From positions 1 to 64,000 of the forward strand of contig CAYLHF010000014.1 of NCBI GenBank assembly GCA_964383365.1: a DNA stretch of 64,000 bases. The letters run 5' to 3'. The position numbers and the translations under genes are program-made. This document shows positions 1-6,860 of this stretch, piece after piece. How positions within the stretch are numbered: position 1 is the first letter of the stretch; every line of letters starts with the position of its first letter. Below the pieces are notes generated by a model. It had not been told where the DNA came from, ran no database searches, and saw nothing but the letters and a program-made list of their open reading frames with translations. The DNA is from CAYLHF01 sp964383365. Lineage in GTDB: Bacteria; Bacteroidota; Rhodothermia; Rhodothermales; UBA10348.

Positions 1-22
1 GCGGCGTTCCGTGGAACGCCGC
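1..22 (-). terminator. Perfect inverted repeat downstream of dnaK, candidate terminator stem
   Basis: Two 10-bp arms, GCGGCGTTCC and GGAACGCCGC, are separated by GT, so the folded form would have a 9-bp GC-rich stem and a 4-nt loop. It begins about 58 bases past the dnaK stop in the direction of dnaK transcription. The sequence that would hold the U-tract lies outside the window, so an intrinsic terminator is likely but unproven; a protein-binding palindrome is the alternative. Confidence 0.5.
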
Positions 23-79
23 GCCCAATGATCATTCGCTGACCTGTTTCGATCGCCGAAATCAACTGCGAGGTGCGTG

Positions 80-1990
80 TCAGGCCGTCTCGTCTTCGTC
101 GACTACTTCATAGTCGACATCCGTAACGTCGTCCTCTGCGTCGGTCGGCTCCCCGGCTTCTCCATCGGAATCACCGGCAGCTGCTTCCTGCTGGGCCTGA
201 TACAGGTCCTGACTGGCGTCGCTCCAGGCTTGATTTAACTGCTCTACGGCAGAATCAATTTCTGCCAGATCACGCTCCTTATGGGCTTCTTTCAGGCGTT
301 CGAGAGCACTTTCGATCTTGGCTTTCTTTTCTTCGGGCAATTTGTCCCCGTAGTCAGCAATATTTTTTTCAGAAGAAAAAATGAGAGAATCTGCCTGGTT
401 TACCTTGTCTATTTCTTCCTTTTTCTTCTTATCACCGTCGGCGTGAGCCTTCGCGTCGGTTCGCATTTTTTCGATCTCTGCTTCGGTAAGCCCACTCGAT
501 GCCTCGATTCGAATCGACTGCTCTTTCCCGGTCGCATGATCCTTGGCCGAGACACTCATAATTCCGTTGGCGTCCATATCGAAAGCGACCTCGATCTGAG
601 GTACTCCGCGAGGAGATGGGGGGATACCATCCAGGTGAAATCTTCCGATCGTCCGGTTATCCGAGGCCATAGACCGATCGCCCTGAAGGACGTGGATTTC
701 GACGGACGGCTGATTATCTGCTGCCGTCGAAAACGTTTCGCTCTTTTTCGTCGGGATGGTCGTATTGGATGAGATGAGAGTCGTCATGACTCCACCAAGT
801 GTCTCGATGCCGAGATTCAGCGGTGTTACATCCAGGAGCAGCACGTCGGACACGTCTCCAGATAAGACACCACCCTGAATTGCTGCGCCGATGGCAACAA
901 CCTCATCCGGATTGACCGAGCGATTGGGCTTCTTTCCGAAGAACTCCTCGACCACTTCCTGAACTCTCGGAATGCGGGTCGAACCACCCACCATGATCAC
1001 TTCCTGTATCTGAGACGTTGAAAAACCGGCGTCCTTCAGCGCCTTTTTCATCGGCGGAATCGTTCGTTTGACCAGGTCGTCGACGAGTTTTTCGAACTGT
1101 GCACGGGTGATATCCAGCGTAAGGTGTTTCGGGCCTTCCTGAGTGGCCGTTATGAACGGAAGATTAATCGTTGTTTGAGCCGAACTGGATAGTTCGATTT
1201 TTGCTTTCTCAGCCGCTTCTTTCAGACGCTGGAGGGCCATGGCGTCAGATCTCAGATCGATGCCGTCCGATTTCTTGAACTCGTCTGCGATGAAGTCGAT
1301 CAGTCGCTGGTCGAAGTCATCACCCCCCAGATGGGTGTCACCGTTCGTCGATTTGACCTCGAATACACCGTCACCCAGTTCCAGAATGGAAATATCATAC
1401 GTACCCCCACCCAGATCGAAAACGGCTATGATTTCGTCATTATCCTTGTTATCGAGTCCGTAGGCGAGTGCGGCTGCCGTCGGTTCGTTGATGATACGGC
1501 GCACCTGCAGGCCGGCAATCTCTCCGGCTTCCTTAGTCGCCTTGCGCTGTGCGTCATTGAAGTAGGCCGGAACGGTCACGACCGCCTCGGTAACTTTCTC
1601 TCCGAGGTAATCCTCAGCGGTCTGTTTCAGCTTTCCGAGGACCATCGACGATATCTCCTGCGGGGTGTAGACCCGATCCTCGATCGTGATGCGAGCGGTC
1701 CCGTTATCACCCTCGACGACCTCGTAAGGAACCGTCTTCATTTCAGATGAGACTTCCGCGTGCTTCCTGCCCATGAACCGCTTGATGGAAAAAATGGTAT
1801 TGTGCGGATTCGTTATGGCCTGACGCTTTGCCGGTGCCCCGACCAGGCGTTCTCCGTCCTTTTTGAACGCCACAATGGACGGTGTCGTCCTGGCACCCTC
1901 TGCATTCGTGATGACCACCGGTTCGCCTCCTTCCATCACGGAAACAACGGAGTTAGTGGTTCCCAGGTCGATTCCTATGATCTTACCCAT
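80..1990 (-). CDS. dnaK: Molecular chaperone DnaK (Hsp70)
   Basis: A 636-residue Hsp70 chaperone, which binds unfolded peptides in an ATP-dependent cycle with DnaJ and GrpE in the cytoplasm. The N-terminal ATPase opens with GIDLGTTNS and carries IINEPTAAALAYG, DLGGGTYD and VGGSTRIP. A substrate-binding beta domain follows at about residues 390-510, then a helical lid and an acidic tail ending EVVDEDETA. The length is normal for the family. The ATG at 1990 is preceded by AGAAGG (positions 2006-2001), a recognisable ribosome binding site. It is divergent from pgsA. No dnaJ or grpE is visible, though the gene is at the window edge, and there is no CIRCE element upstream. Confidence 0.98.
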   Translation of the reverse strand: MGKIIGIDLGTTNSVVSVMEGGEPVVITNAEGARTTPSIVAFKKDGERLVGAPAKRQAITNPHNTIFSIKRFMGRKHAEVSSEMKTVPYEVVEGDNGTARITIEDRVYTPQEISSMVLGKLKQTAEDYLGEKVTEAVVTVPAYFNDAQRKATKEAGEIAGLQVRRIINEPTAAALAYGLDNKDNDEIIAVFDLGGGTYDISILELGDGVFEVKSTNGDTHLGGDDFDQRLIDFIADEFKKSDGIDLRSDAMALQRLKEAAEKAKIELSSSAQTTINLPFITATQEGPKHLTLDITRAQFEKLVDDLVKRTIPPMKKALKDAGFSTSQIQEVIMVGGSTRIPRVQEVVEEFFGKKPNRSVNPDEVVAIGAAIQGGVLSGDVSDVLLLDVTPLNLGIETLGGVMTTLISSNTTIPTKKSETFSTAADNQPSVEIHVLQGDRSMASDNRTIGRFHLDGIPPSPRGVPQIEVAFDMDANGIMSVSAKDHATGKEQSIRIEASSGLTEAEIEKMRTDAKAHADGDKKKKEEIDKVNQADSLIFSSEKNIADYGDKLPEEKKAKIESALERLKEAHKERDLAEIDSAVEQLNQAWSDASQDLYQAQQEAAAGDSDGEAGEPTDAEDDVTDVDYEVVDEDETA

Positions 1991-2011
1991 GCCTGTAATT
2001 CCTTCTATCGA

Positions 2012-2045
2012 TTAATACTAACGGTGAAATACTGTCAACGTGACA
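2012..2045 (-). promoter_or_regulatory. Candidate dnaK promoter with overlapping inverted repeat
   Basis: On the minus strand TTGACA (2038-2033) is followed after 15 bases by TATTAA (2017-2012), about 20 bases before the dnaK ribosome binding site. A 5-3-5 inverted repeat, TGTCA-ACG-TGACA (2033-2045), overlaps the upstream box, which is where a repressor or activator might sit. The spacing is short for a sigma-70 promoter. It also fits loosely a Bacteroidota TTG (-33) followed by TA at -7. This is assigned by motif only. Confidence 0.35.
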
Positions 2046-2142
2046 CATCAATGGCGTCAGGAATGCCTGTCCAAGAACAGTGCCGTTTTCAATAATCAGA
2101 CAGAATGACAGAAAGCACGTTCGACAACCGGCAAAAATTGTC

Positions 2143-2174
2143 TTTCCGACCGCCTGTGACTTTTGGTATATTCG
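2143..2174 (+). promoter_or_regulatory. Candidate promoter for pgsA-pyrE-cinA
   Basis: TTTC (2143-2146), 20 bases, then TATATTCG (2167-2174). This matches the Bacteroidota vegetative pattern TTTG-N19/20-TAnnTTTG with one mismatch in each box. The predicted start of transcription is only about 15-20 bases before the pgsA ATG, giving a short leader. It also reads as an extended -10 (TGG before TATATT). Confidence 0.4.
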
Positions 2175-2195
2175 GCTCGCACAGTTCAAGTACTC

Positions 2196-2792
2196 ATGAA
2201 GCATGTTCCCAACGCGCTGACCGTCACCCGAATTCTGGTCACGCCCGTCATACTCTTTCTTCTGATGTCGAATACCCTGATGGCGTACGCCTGGGCATTG
2301 GGCCTTTTCGTACTGGCAGCCATCTCGGATTACTTCGACGGCAGTCTGGCCCGCCGGTATGCTGTCGGTACGAGTCTCGGTCAATATCTAGATCCGTTTG
2401 CGGACAAGATTCTCGTGCTCGGGACATTCGTCATGCTGGCAATTATCCTAGAAGACCAGGTCTCTTTCTGGGCTGTTGGTGCGATCGCTCTACGGGATGT
2501 CGCCGTTACGGGTCTCCGGACCCATTTGAAGAGGAGGGGTGATTCGCTGAAAACGTCCTGGGTTGCGAAAGCGAAGACAACCGTTCAACTTACGTTTCTC
2601 ATTTTCACGCTTCTTCTGCTGACGTTGTCCAGGTTGCCAGGCAGACCCGGTATACTTTTTACCGATGTGCTGGAATCACAACTTCTTGTCTGGTTGCTGT
2701 GGATCGTGGTTGTTGTTACCGTTCTGACCGGGCTGGACTATTTTGTCAAGCATATGCGTTCCACGAATTCAACAGAGGATCTATCGACGTGA
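2196..2792 (+). CDS. pgsA: CDP-diacylglycerol--glycerol-3-phosphate 3-phosphatidyltransferase
   Basis: A 198-residue integral membrane CDP-alcohol phosphatidyltransferase. It makes phosphatidylglycerol phosphate, the first committed step to phosphatidylglycerol and cardiolipin. The complete metal and substrate motif D-x2-DG-x2-AR-x8-G-x3-D-x3-D is present (D45, D48-G49, A52-R53, G62, D66, D70). Several hydrophobic segments flank it. I start at the ATG at 2196 (MKHVPNALTVTR), which matches the usual start of the family; upstream in-frame TTG codons give an implausible extension. The 3' end overlaps pyrE by four bases, so the two are probably translationally coupled. PgsA rather than phosphatidylserine synthase is inferred from overall similarity. 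Confidence 0.93.
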   Translation: MKHVPNALTVTRILVTPVILFLLMSNTLMAYAWALGLFVLAAISDYFDGSLARRYAVGTSLGQYLDPFADKILVLGTFVMLAIILEDQVSFWAVGAIALRDVAVTGLRTHLKRRGDSLKTSWVAKAKTTVQLTFLIFTLLLLTLSRLPGRPGILFTDVLESQLLVWLLWIVVVVTVLTGLDYFVKHMRSTNSTEDLST

Positions 2793-3463
2793 GTGGTTCT
2801 TCAACCAGTCGATCACCGCGCTCGCTCAAGATTGCAAACGATCTTCTTGAGATCGGTGCCGTTGCCCTGCGGCCGGATAATCCATTTACGTGGGCGTCGG
2901 GACTGCGTTCGCCGATCTATTGTGATAACCGATTGACCCTTGCGTATCCGAAAATCCGACGTCAGATCTGTGACGGTTTTTCCGAATCGATCGAACGATA
3001 TGCAGGGCACTGCGACGTAATCGCGGGAACGGCTACCGCTGGTATTCCTCACGCCGCCTGGTTGGCGGATCGAATGAATCTTCCGCTGGTGTACGTACGA
3101 TCAGGGGCGAAAGGTCACGGAAAGAGGAATCAAATAGAGGGAGTTCTAAACGAGCACAGTACGGTTGTTCTCATTGAGGACCTGATTTCGACCGGAATGT
3201 CTTCTATCGCAGCAGCACGTGCCCTTGAGCAAGCACGCTCGTCGGTCTCATTGGTTCTGGCCATATTTTCGTATGAGATGGACGCGGCTCGAAAGGAATT
3301 CAGGGAAACAGGGTTCGAATGTAAAGCGCTGTGCGGATACAGGACGCTGATCGATGTCGCGGCGCGTACCGGATTTGTCGATGAGGCCGGGGCCCAATCG
3401 CTCAAGGACTGGTACCTGGACCCGGAGGGATGGTCCCGGTCGTATTCGTGCAAGAGTTCGTAG
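2789..3463 (+). CDS. pyrE: Orotate phosphoribosyltransferase
   Basis: This 224-residue enzyme converts orotate plus PRPP to OMP in de novo pyrimidine synthesis. The PRPP-binding loop VVLIEDLISTGMSS is at residues 126-139, and the catalytic-loop motif YVRSGAKGHGKRNQIEG is at about 102-118. The start is the GTG at 2789 inside the GTGA overlap with the pgsA stop. An upstream extension is possible in this frame but would run into pgsA coding sequence. cinA follows after 39 bases, so pgsA-pyrE-cinA look like one transcription unit. The pairing with a phospholipid gene has no obvious metabolic logic. Confidence 0.96.
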   Translation: MSGSSTSRSPRSLKIANDLLEIGAVALRPDNPFTWASGLRSPIYCDNRLTLAYPKIRRQICDGFSESIERYAGHCDVIAGTATAGIPHAAWLADRMNLPLVYVRSGAKGHGKRNQIEGVLNEHSTVVLIEDLISTGMSSIAAARALEQARSSVSLVLAIFSYEMDAARKEFRETGFECKALCGYRTLIDVAARTGFVDEAGAQSLKDWYLDPEGWSRSYSCKSS

Positions 3464-3502
3464 AACGATCGATCAGGTGTTCATCGTTTTCAGGGATAAC
3501 TC

Positions 3503-4762
3503 ATGACAGCAATCATCATCAGTATCGGCGACGAACTTCTGATCGGACAGGTCGTGAACACCAACGCGTCGTGGATGGGCGAACAGCTCTCCAGCGTGGG
3601 AGTCGATGTCCGTAGAGTGGTGACATGTGCGGATGAGGCACAGGAGATCCGACGTGTTCTGGAACAGGCGCTTCCAGCAGGTGATCTCGTTTTCCTGACT
3701 GGCGGATTGGGACCTACGATAGACGATCTCACTCGCTATGTAGTGGCCGACTGTTTCGGATGTCCGTTGGAACTGAATCCGAAGGTCATGAAGCAGGTAG
3801 AGGAGCTTTTTTCTTCCAGGGACCTTCCCATGGCTGCTTCCAATAAATCGCAGGCGTTGATTCCACGCGGTTTCGAGGTCTTGTCCAACCCGGTAGGGAC
3901 GGCTGCGGGATTCCATAAAGAGTGGACGGATGGAACGCGCCGGTCGGAATTGTTCGTGTTGCCCGGTGTTCCTTTCGAAATGAAACAGATGATGTCAGCA
4001 TGGATTCTTCCGAGACTGAGCAAACAGGTCTCTGAATCGAGGGTTATAACCAGGACTCTTCAAACGACAGGAATCGGGGAATCCTGGTTGGCGACTCGAT
4101 TGGGAGATCTTAGTCCGTTTCTATCGGACGAGGTTAAACTCGCATTTTTACCGAGCATTCACGGGGTTCGGCTCCGGCTCACAGCATGGCCGGAAAGGGC
4201 TCCCGACGCGGCGTCACGCTTCCGAGGTCTTGCATCGCATATCCGGGACCGGCTTGGGCCCCGGTTGTTCTCTGATGACGAATCTACCCTGGAAATGGTA
4301 GCCGGTAACCTGCTGATCGATCAAGGTCTGACCGTGTCGATCGCTGAAAGTTGTACGGGCGGACGCATTGCGGATCGGCTCACGAACGTACCCGGAGCGT
4401 CCACGTATTTTCTGGGCAGCGTCACGGCGTACTCCAATCAGATAAAAACCGATGTTCTGGGTGTCTCTGAAGATTGTATTCGAACACATGGAGCCGTAAG
4501 CCGAGAAGTGGCCGTTGCCATGGCAGAGGGAATCATGCGGACATTCGGGTCCAACGTAGGGATAAGTTCGACCGGAATCATGGGTCCCGATGGAGGCACT
4601 GAGGAGAAACCAGTGGGGACCGTCTGGATCGGGTATGCAAGAGAGGCGAAGAGTTCGGCAATCAAATTTCAATTCGGATCTGATCGGGACAGGAACAAGT
4701 CTCGAACGGCGACGGCGGCGATCAATCGTCTGCGGTTGGAACTGACGCAAGATGATGGTTGA
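3503..4762 (+). CDS. cinA: CinA-family competence/damage-inducible protein with NMN deamidase domain
   Basis: A 419-residue two-domain protein. Residues 1 to about 170 form a MoaB/Mog-like (COG1058) domain, seen in IISIGDELLIGQ and FLTGGLGPTIDDLT. Residues from about 255 form the PncC nicotinamide-mononucleotide amidase domain, with SIAESCTGGRIADRLT and STGIMGPDGGTEEKPVG. Family members recycle NMN produced by DNA ligase and hydrolyse ADP-ribose-type pyrophosphates. It lies immediately upstream of recA, an arrangement known from other bacteria. The ATG at 3503 follows AGGGATAA. The gene is full length with no missing motifs. Confidence 0.95.
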   Translation: MTAIIISIGDELLIGQVVNTNASWMGEQLSSVGVDVRRVVTCADEAQEIRRVLEQALPAGDLVFLTGGLGPTIDDLTRYVVADCFGCPLELNPKVMKQVEELFSSRDLPMAASNKSQALIPRGFEVLSNPVGTAAGFHKEWTDGTRRSELFVLPGVPFEMKQMMSAWILPRLSKQVSESRVITRTLQTTGIGESWLATRLGDLSPFLSDEVKLAFLPSIHGVRLRLTAWPERAPDAASRFRGLASHIRDRLGPRLFSDDESTLEMVAGNLLIDQGLTVSIAESCTGGRIADRLTNVPGASTYFLGSVTAYSNQIKTDVLGVSEDCIRTHGAVSREVAVAMAEGIMRTFGSNVGISSTGIMGPDGGTEEKPVGTVWIGYAREAKSSAIKFQFGSDRDRNKSRTATAAINRLRLELTQDDG

Positions 4763-4835
4763 CCGGGCCCGTTTCAATCCGTCGGCTTTCCGGAGATTGT
4801 GGATAACCCGAAAAGAATCGAGTCTTCGAACAGGT

Positions 4836-4843
4836 TATATTTG
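4836..4843 (+). promoter_or_regulatory. Perfect TAnnTTTG -7 box upstream of recA
   Basis: TATATTTG matches the Bacteroidota -7 consensus exactly. No TTTG is found at the expected distance upstream, so only one half of the promoter is supported. It would place the recA transcript start near 4850. Confidence 0.35.
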
Positions 4844-4897
4844 TACACCTCCCGTGTCTATGATGTCGTAATCACATCGGACGGTGGCGTGTACCAT

Positions 4898-4915
4898 GTG
4901 ACACACTGCTGTCAC
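4898..4915. promoter_or_regulatory. Inverted repeat in the recA leader, candidate operator
   Basis: GTGACA and TGTCAC are separated by six bases. They lie downstream of the proposed recA -7 box and 145 bases before the recA start. The repeat is either a protein-binding palindrome or a weak 6-bp RNA hairpin. Its position would suit SOS repression, but it does not match a LexA site I know. Confidence 0.3.
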
Positions 4916-5059
4916 GCAGGCATCGTATCGTGGCGGTTACGACCCGGATCCCATGACTCAGAATCGACTGATTCTCCGGGTGTAATCGAGAAGACAGAGG
5001 CTTGCGGCCGCTGACAAGCACATATATCGAGTCATTAATCAGAACTGACAGCACTTCGA

Positions 5060-6109
5060 ATGGCAACCAACCAGAAAGACGCAGGAAAGGAGCGGGCACT
5101 CGATCTCGCCCTCAAACAGATTGAAAAAACGTACGGAAAAGGCGCCATTATGAGGATGGGCGATGCTCCCGTCGTGCAGATCGACGCTATATCTTCGGGT
5201 TCACTTGCGCTCGATTCGGCGCTTGGAATCGGTGGCATACCGCGCGGGCGTGTGATTGAAATTTACGGTCCCGAATCTTCTGGAAAGACCACTCTGGCGA
5301 CTCATATCATCGCAGAGGCTCAGAAGCTGGGTGGATCGTGTGCATTCATTGATGCGGAACACGCGCTGGACGCAGGATATGCTGAAAAATTGGGTGTTGA
5401 TCTGGAAAATCTCCTGATTTCACAACCCGATACCGGAGAGGACGCGCTGAATATCTGTGATACGCTCATTCGAAGTGGTGCCCTCGATGTGATCGTTATT
5501 GATTCTGTTGCCGCGCTCGTTCCGCGCGCTGAAATCGAGGGAGACATGGGTGACAGTCATATGGGACTGCAGGCAAGACTCATGAGTCAGGCGCTTCGGA
5601 AGCTGACCGGTACGATTAATCGGACAAAAACAGCGTTGATCTTCATCAATCAGATCAGAGAGAAAATCGGCGTCATGTTTGGCAGTCCTGAGACGACCAC
5701 GGGTGGTCGCGCTCTGAAGTTTTATTCCTCCGTTCGAATGGACATTCGCCGCATTGGTGCCATCAAAGATGGAACGGAGGTAGTGGGAAATCGAACTCGC
5801 GTAAAAATTGTGAAGAATAAAGTAGCTCCTCCATTCCGGACTGCGGAGTTCGATATCATCTACGGGGAGGGCGTTTCCTCTCTGGGAGAACTCGTTGACC
5901 TTGCCGTCGATAACGATATTATCGAGAAAAGCGGCTCGTGGTATTCCTACGGTGATCTGAAAATCGGGCAGGGTCGAGAATCAGCTAAATCATGGTTGCG
6001 CGAGAACGATTCGATGTGCGCAGAAGTACGTCACAGGGTAAAAGAAGCACTCGGGATGATTCCGGCTTCGGAGCCGACAAACGGTGTTGCCGTGGCAGAG
6101 TCGGTCTGA
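5060..6109 (+). CDS. recA: Recombinase RecA
   Basis: This 349-residue protein binds single-stranded DNA, drives strand exchange and stimulates LexA cleavage. The Walker A motif GPESSGKTT is at residues 70-78. The L1/L2 DNA-binding regions and the signature ALKFYSSVRMD are present, as is FINQIREKIGVMFG. The C-terminal region ends PASEPTNGVAVAESV without the long acidic tail of E. coli RecA. The ATG at 5060 has no clear ribosome binding site. cinA is upstream, and a PAP2 phosphatase begins 11 bases after the stop and may be co-transcribed. Confidence 0.98.
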   Translation: MATNQKDAGKERALDLALKQIEKTYGKGAIMRMGDAPVVQIDAISSGSLALDSALGIGGIPRGRVIEIYGPESSGKTTLATHIIAEAQKLGGSCAFIDAEHALDAGYAEKLGVDLENLLISQPDTGEDALNICDTLIRSGALDVIVIDSVAALVPRAEIEGDMGDSHMGLQARLMSQALRKLTGTINRTKTALIFINQIREKIGVMFGSPETTTGGRALKFYSSVRMDIRRIGAIKDGTEVVGNRTRVKIVKNKVAPPFRTAEFDIIYGEGVSSLGELVDLAVDNDIIEKSGSWYSYGDLKIGQGRESAKSWLRENDSMCAEVRHRVKEALGMIPASEPTNGVAVAESV

Positions 6110-6120
6110 CAGCGACGGGT

Positions 6121-6810
6121 TTGAGCATCGTTCGACGGCTTACGATCGTCTTGATGCTATTACTTTTTTGTTCTGACGCGGGGGCTCAACCAAGCGTAAG
6201 ACGGGCCTCATTTCCAGTTCTTGGGAGCCCGTTGGTGACCAGGATGACTGTTCCGCAGGACGGATCTCCGTCGCTGGATCGAAGACTGTTGATGCGTATC
6301 TACTCTATCGAGCAGCCCGTCTTCACATCGGCGGTGGTGCTCGCTGACCGGAGTGCCTATCCCGTATTTTACGCATCTGTTCCGTCGATCTGGGCCGGAG
6401 CTCTTCTGTTCGGTGGACGTGATGACACTATCGCGGCGGCCAAACTGTCCGGGGCCTGGATAGCCGCTTCTGGATCGTCCTTGCTGCTCAAACATCTTTT
6501 TAAACGCGAACGTCCTTTTCGTACCGAAGAAGGCGTTAACGCTCGAACCGAATATGTCGGTGGCCGGGTGATCGATCGCTTCTCATTCCCTTCCGGACAC
6601 GCAACACTCGCCAGCGCCATCGTAACATCTGCCATGCTGGCGTATCCGAGGTGGTACGTGATCGCACCGGCTTCGATCTGGGTAGGCACCGTTTCGGTCT
6701 CAAGAATCTGGATGGGAGTTCACTATCCATCAGACGTCGCTGTCGGCCTGGTACTGGGTACGGCGACAGGTATTGTCTCGCATCTGGTTCTGAATGGTCT
6801 CATCGACTGA
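6121..6810 (+). CDS. PAP2-family (type 2 phosphatidic acid) phosphatase, exported
   Basis: A 229-residue acid phosphatase-type protein with an N-terminal signal sequence (RRLTIVLMLLLFCSDAGAQ) and hydrophobic segments. All three PAP2 motifs are present: K-x6-RP at residues 124-132, PSGH at 157-160, and SR-x5-H-x3-D at 194-205, which contains the catalytic His. It probably dephosphorylates lipid phosphates (phosphatidylglycerophosphate or undecaprenyl pyrophosphate type) on the periplasmic side. The exact substrate cannot be read from sequence. I use the TTG at 6121, 11 bases after recA, because it gives a clean signal peptide; an ATG at 6154 would shorten it. The open frame continues upstream into recA, where it is not coding. 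Confidence 0.85.
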   Translation: MSIVRRLTIVLMLLLFCSDAGAQPSVRRASFPVLGSPLVTRMTVPQDGSPSLDRRLLMRIYSIEQPVFTSAVVLADRSAYPVFYASVPSIWAGALLFGGRDDTIAAAKLSGAWIAASGSSLLLKHLFKRERPFRTEEGVNARTEYVGGRVIDRFSFPSGHATLASAIVTSAMLAYPRWYVIAPASIWVGTVSVSRIWMGVHYPSDVAVGLVLGTATGIVSHLVLNGLID

Positions 6811-6860
6811 TTGTTTAGCCGACACCGAAACTATCACTTGTCCCATCGTATAGTCGGCAC

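Larger units (their letters stand above)
4763..5059 (+). other. 297-base cinA-recA intergenic region with promoter-like box and inverted repeat
   Basis: I see no convincing gene here; a 71-codon frame (4799-5014) has no ribosome binding site and no protein-like pattern. It contains a perfect TAnnTTTG box (TATATTTG, 4836-4843), which would give recA a leader of about 210 bases. It also contains an inverted repeat GTGACA-N6-TGTCAC (4898-4915) that could be an operator. No known LexA site (CTGT-N8-ACAG or GAAC-N4-GTTC type) is obvious. Confidence 0.45.

Noticed and set aside
4799..5014. A 71-codon open frame before recA
   Set aside because: It has no ribosome binding site, no domain or signal pattern and an odd composition. 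It is better read as recA leader DNA.
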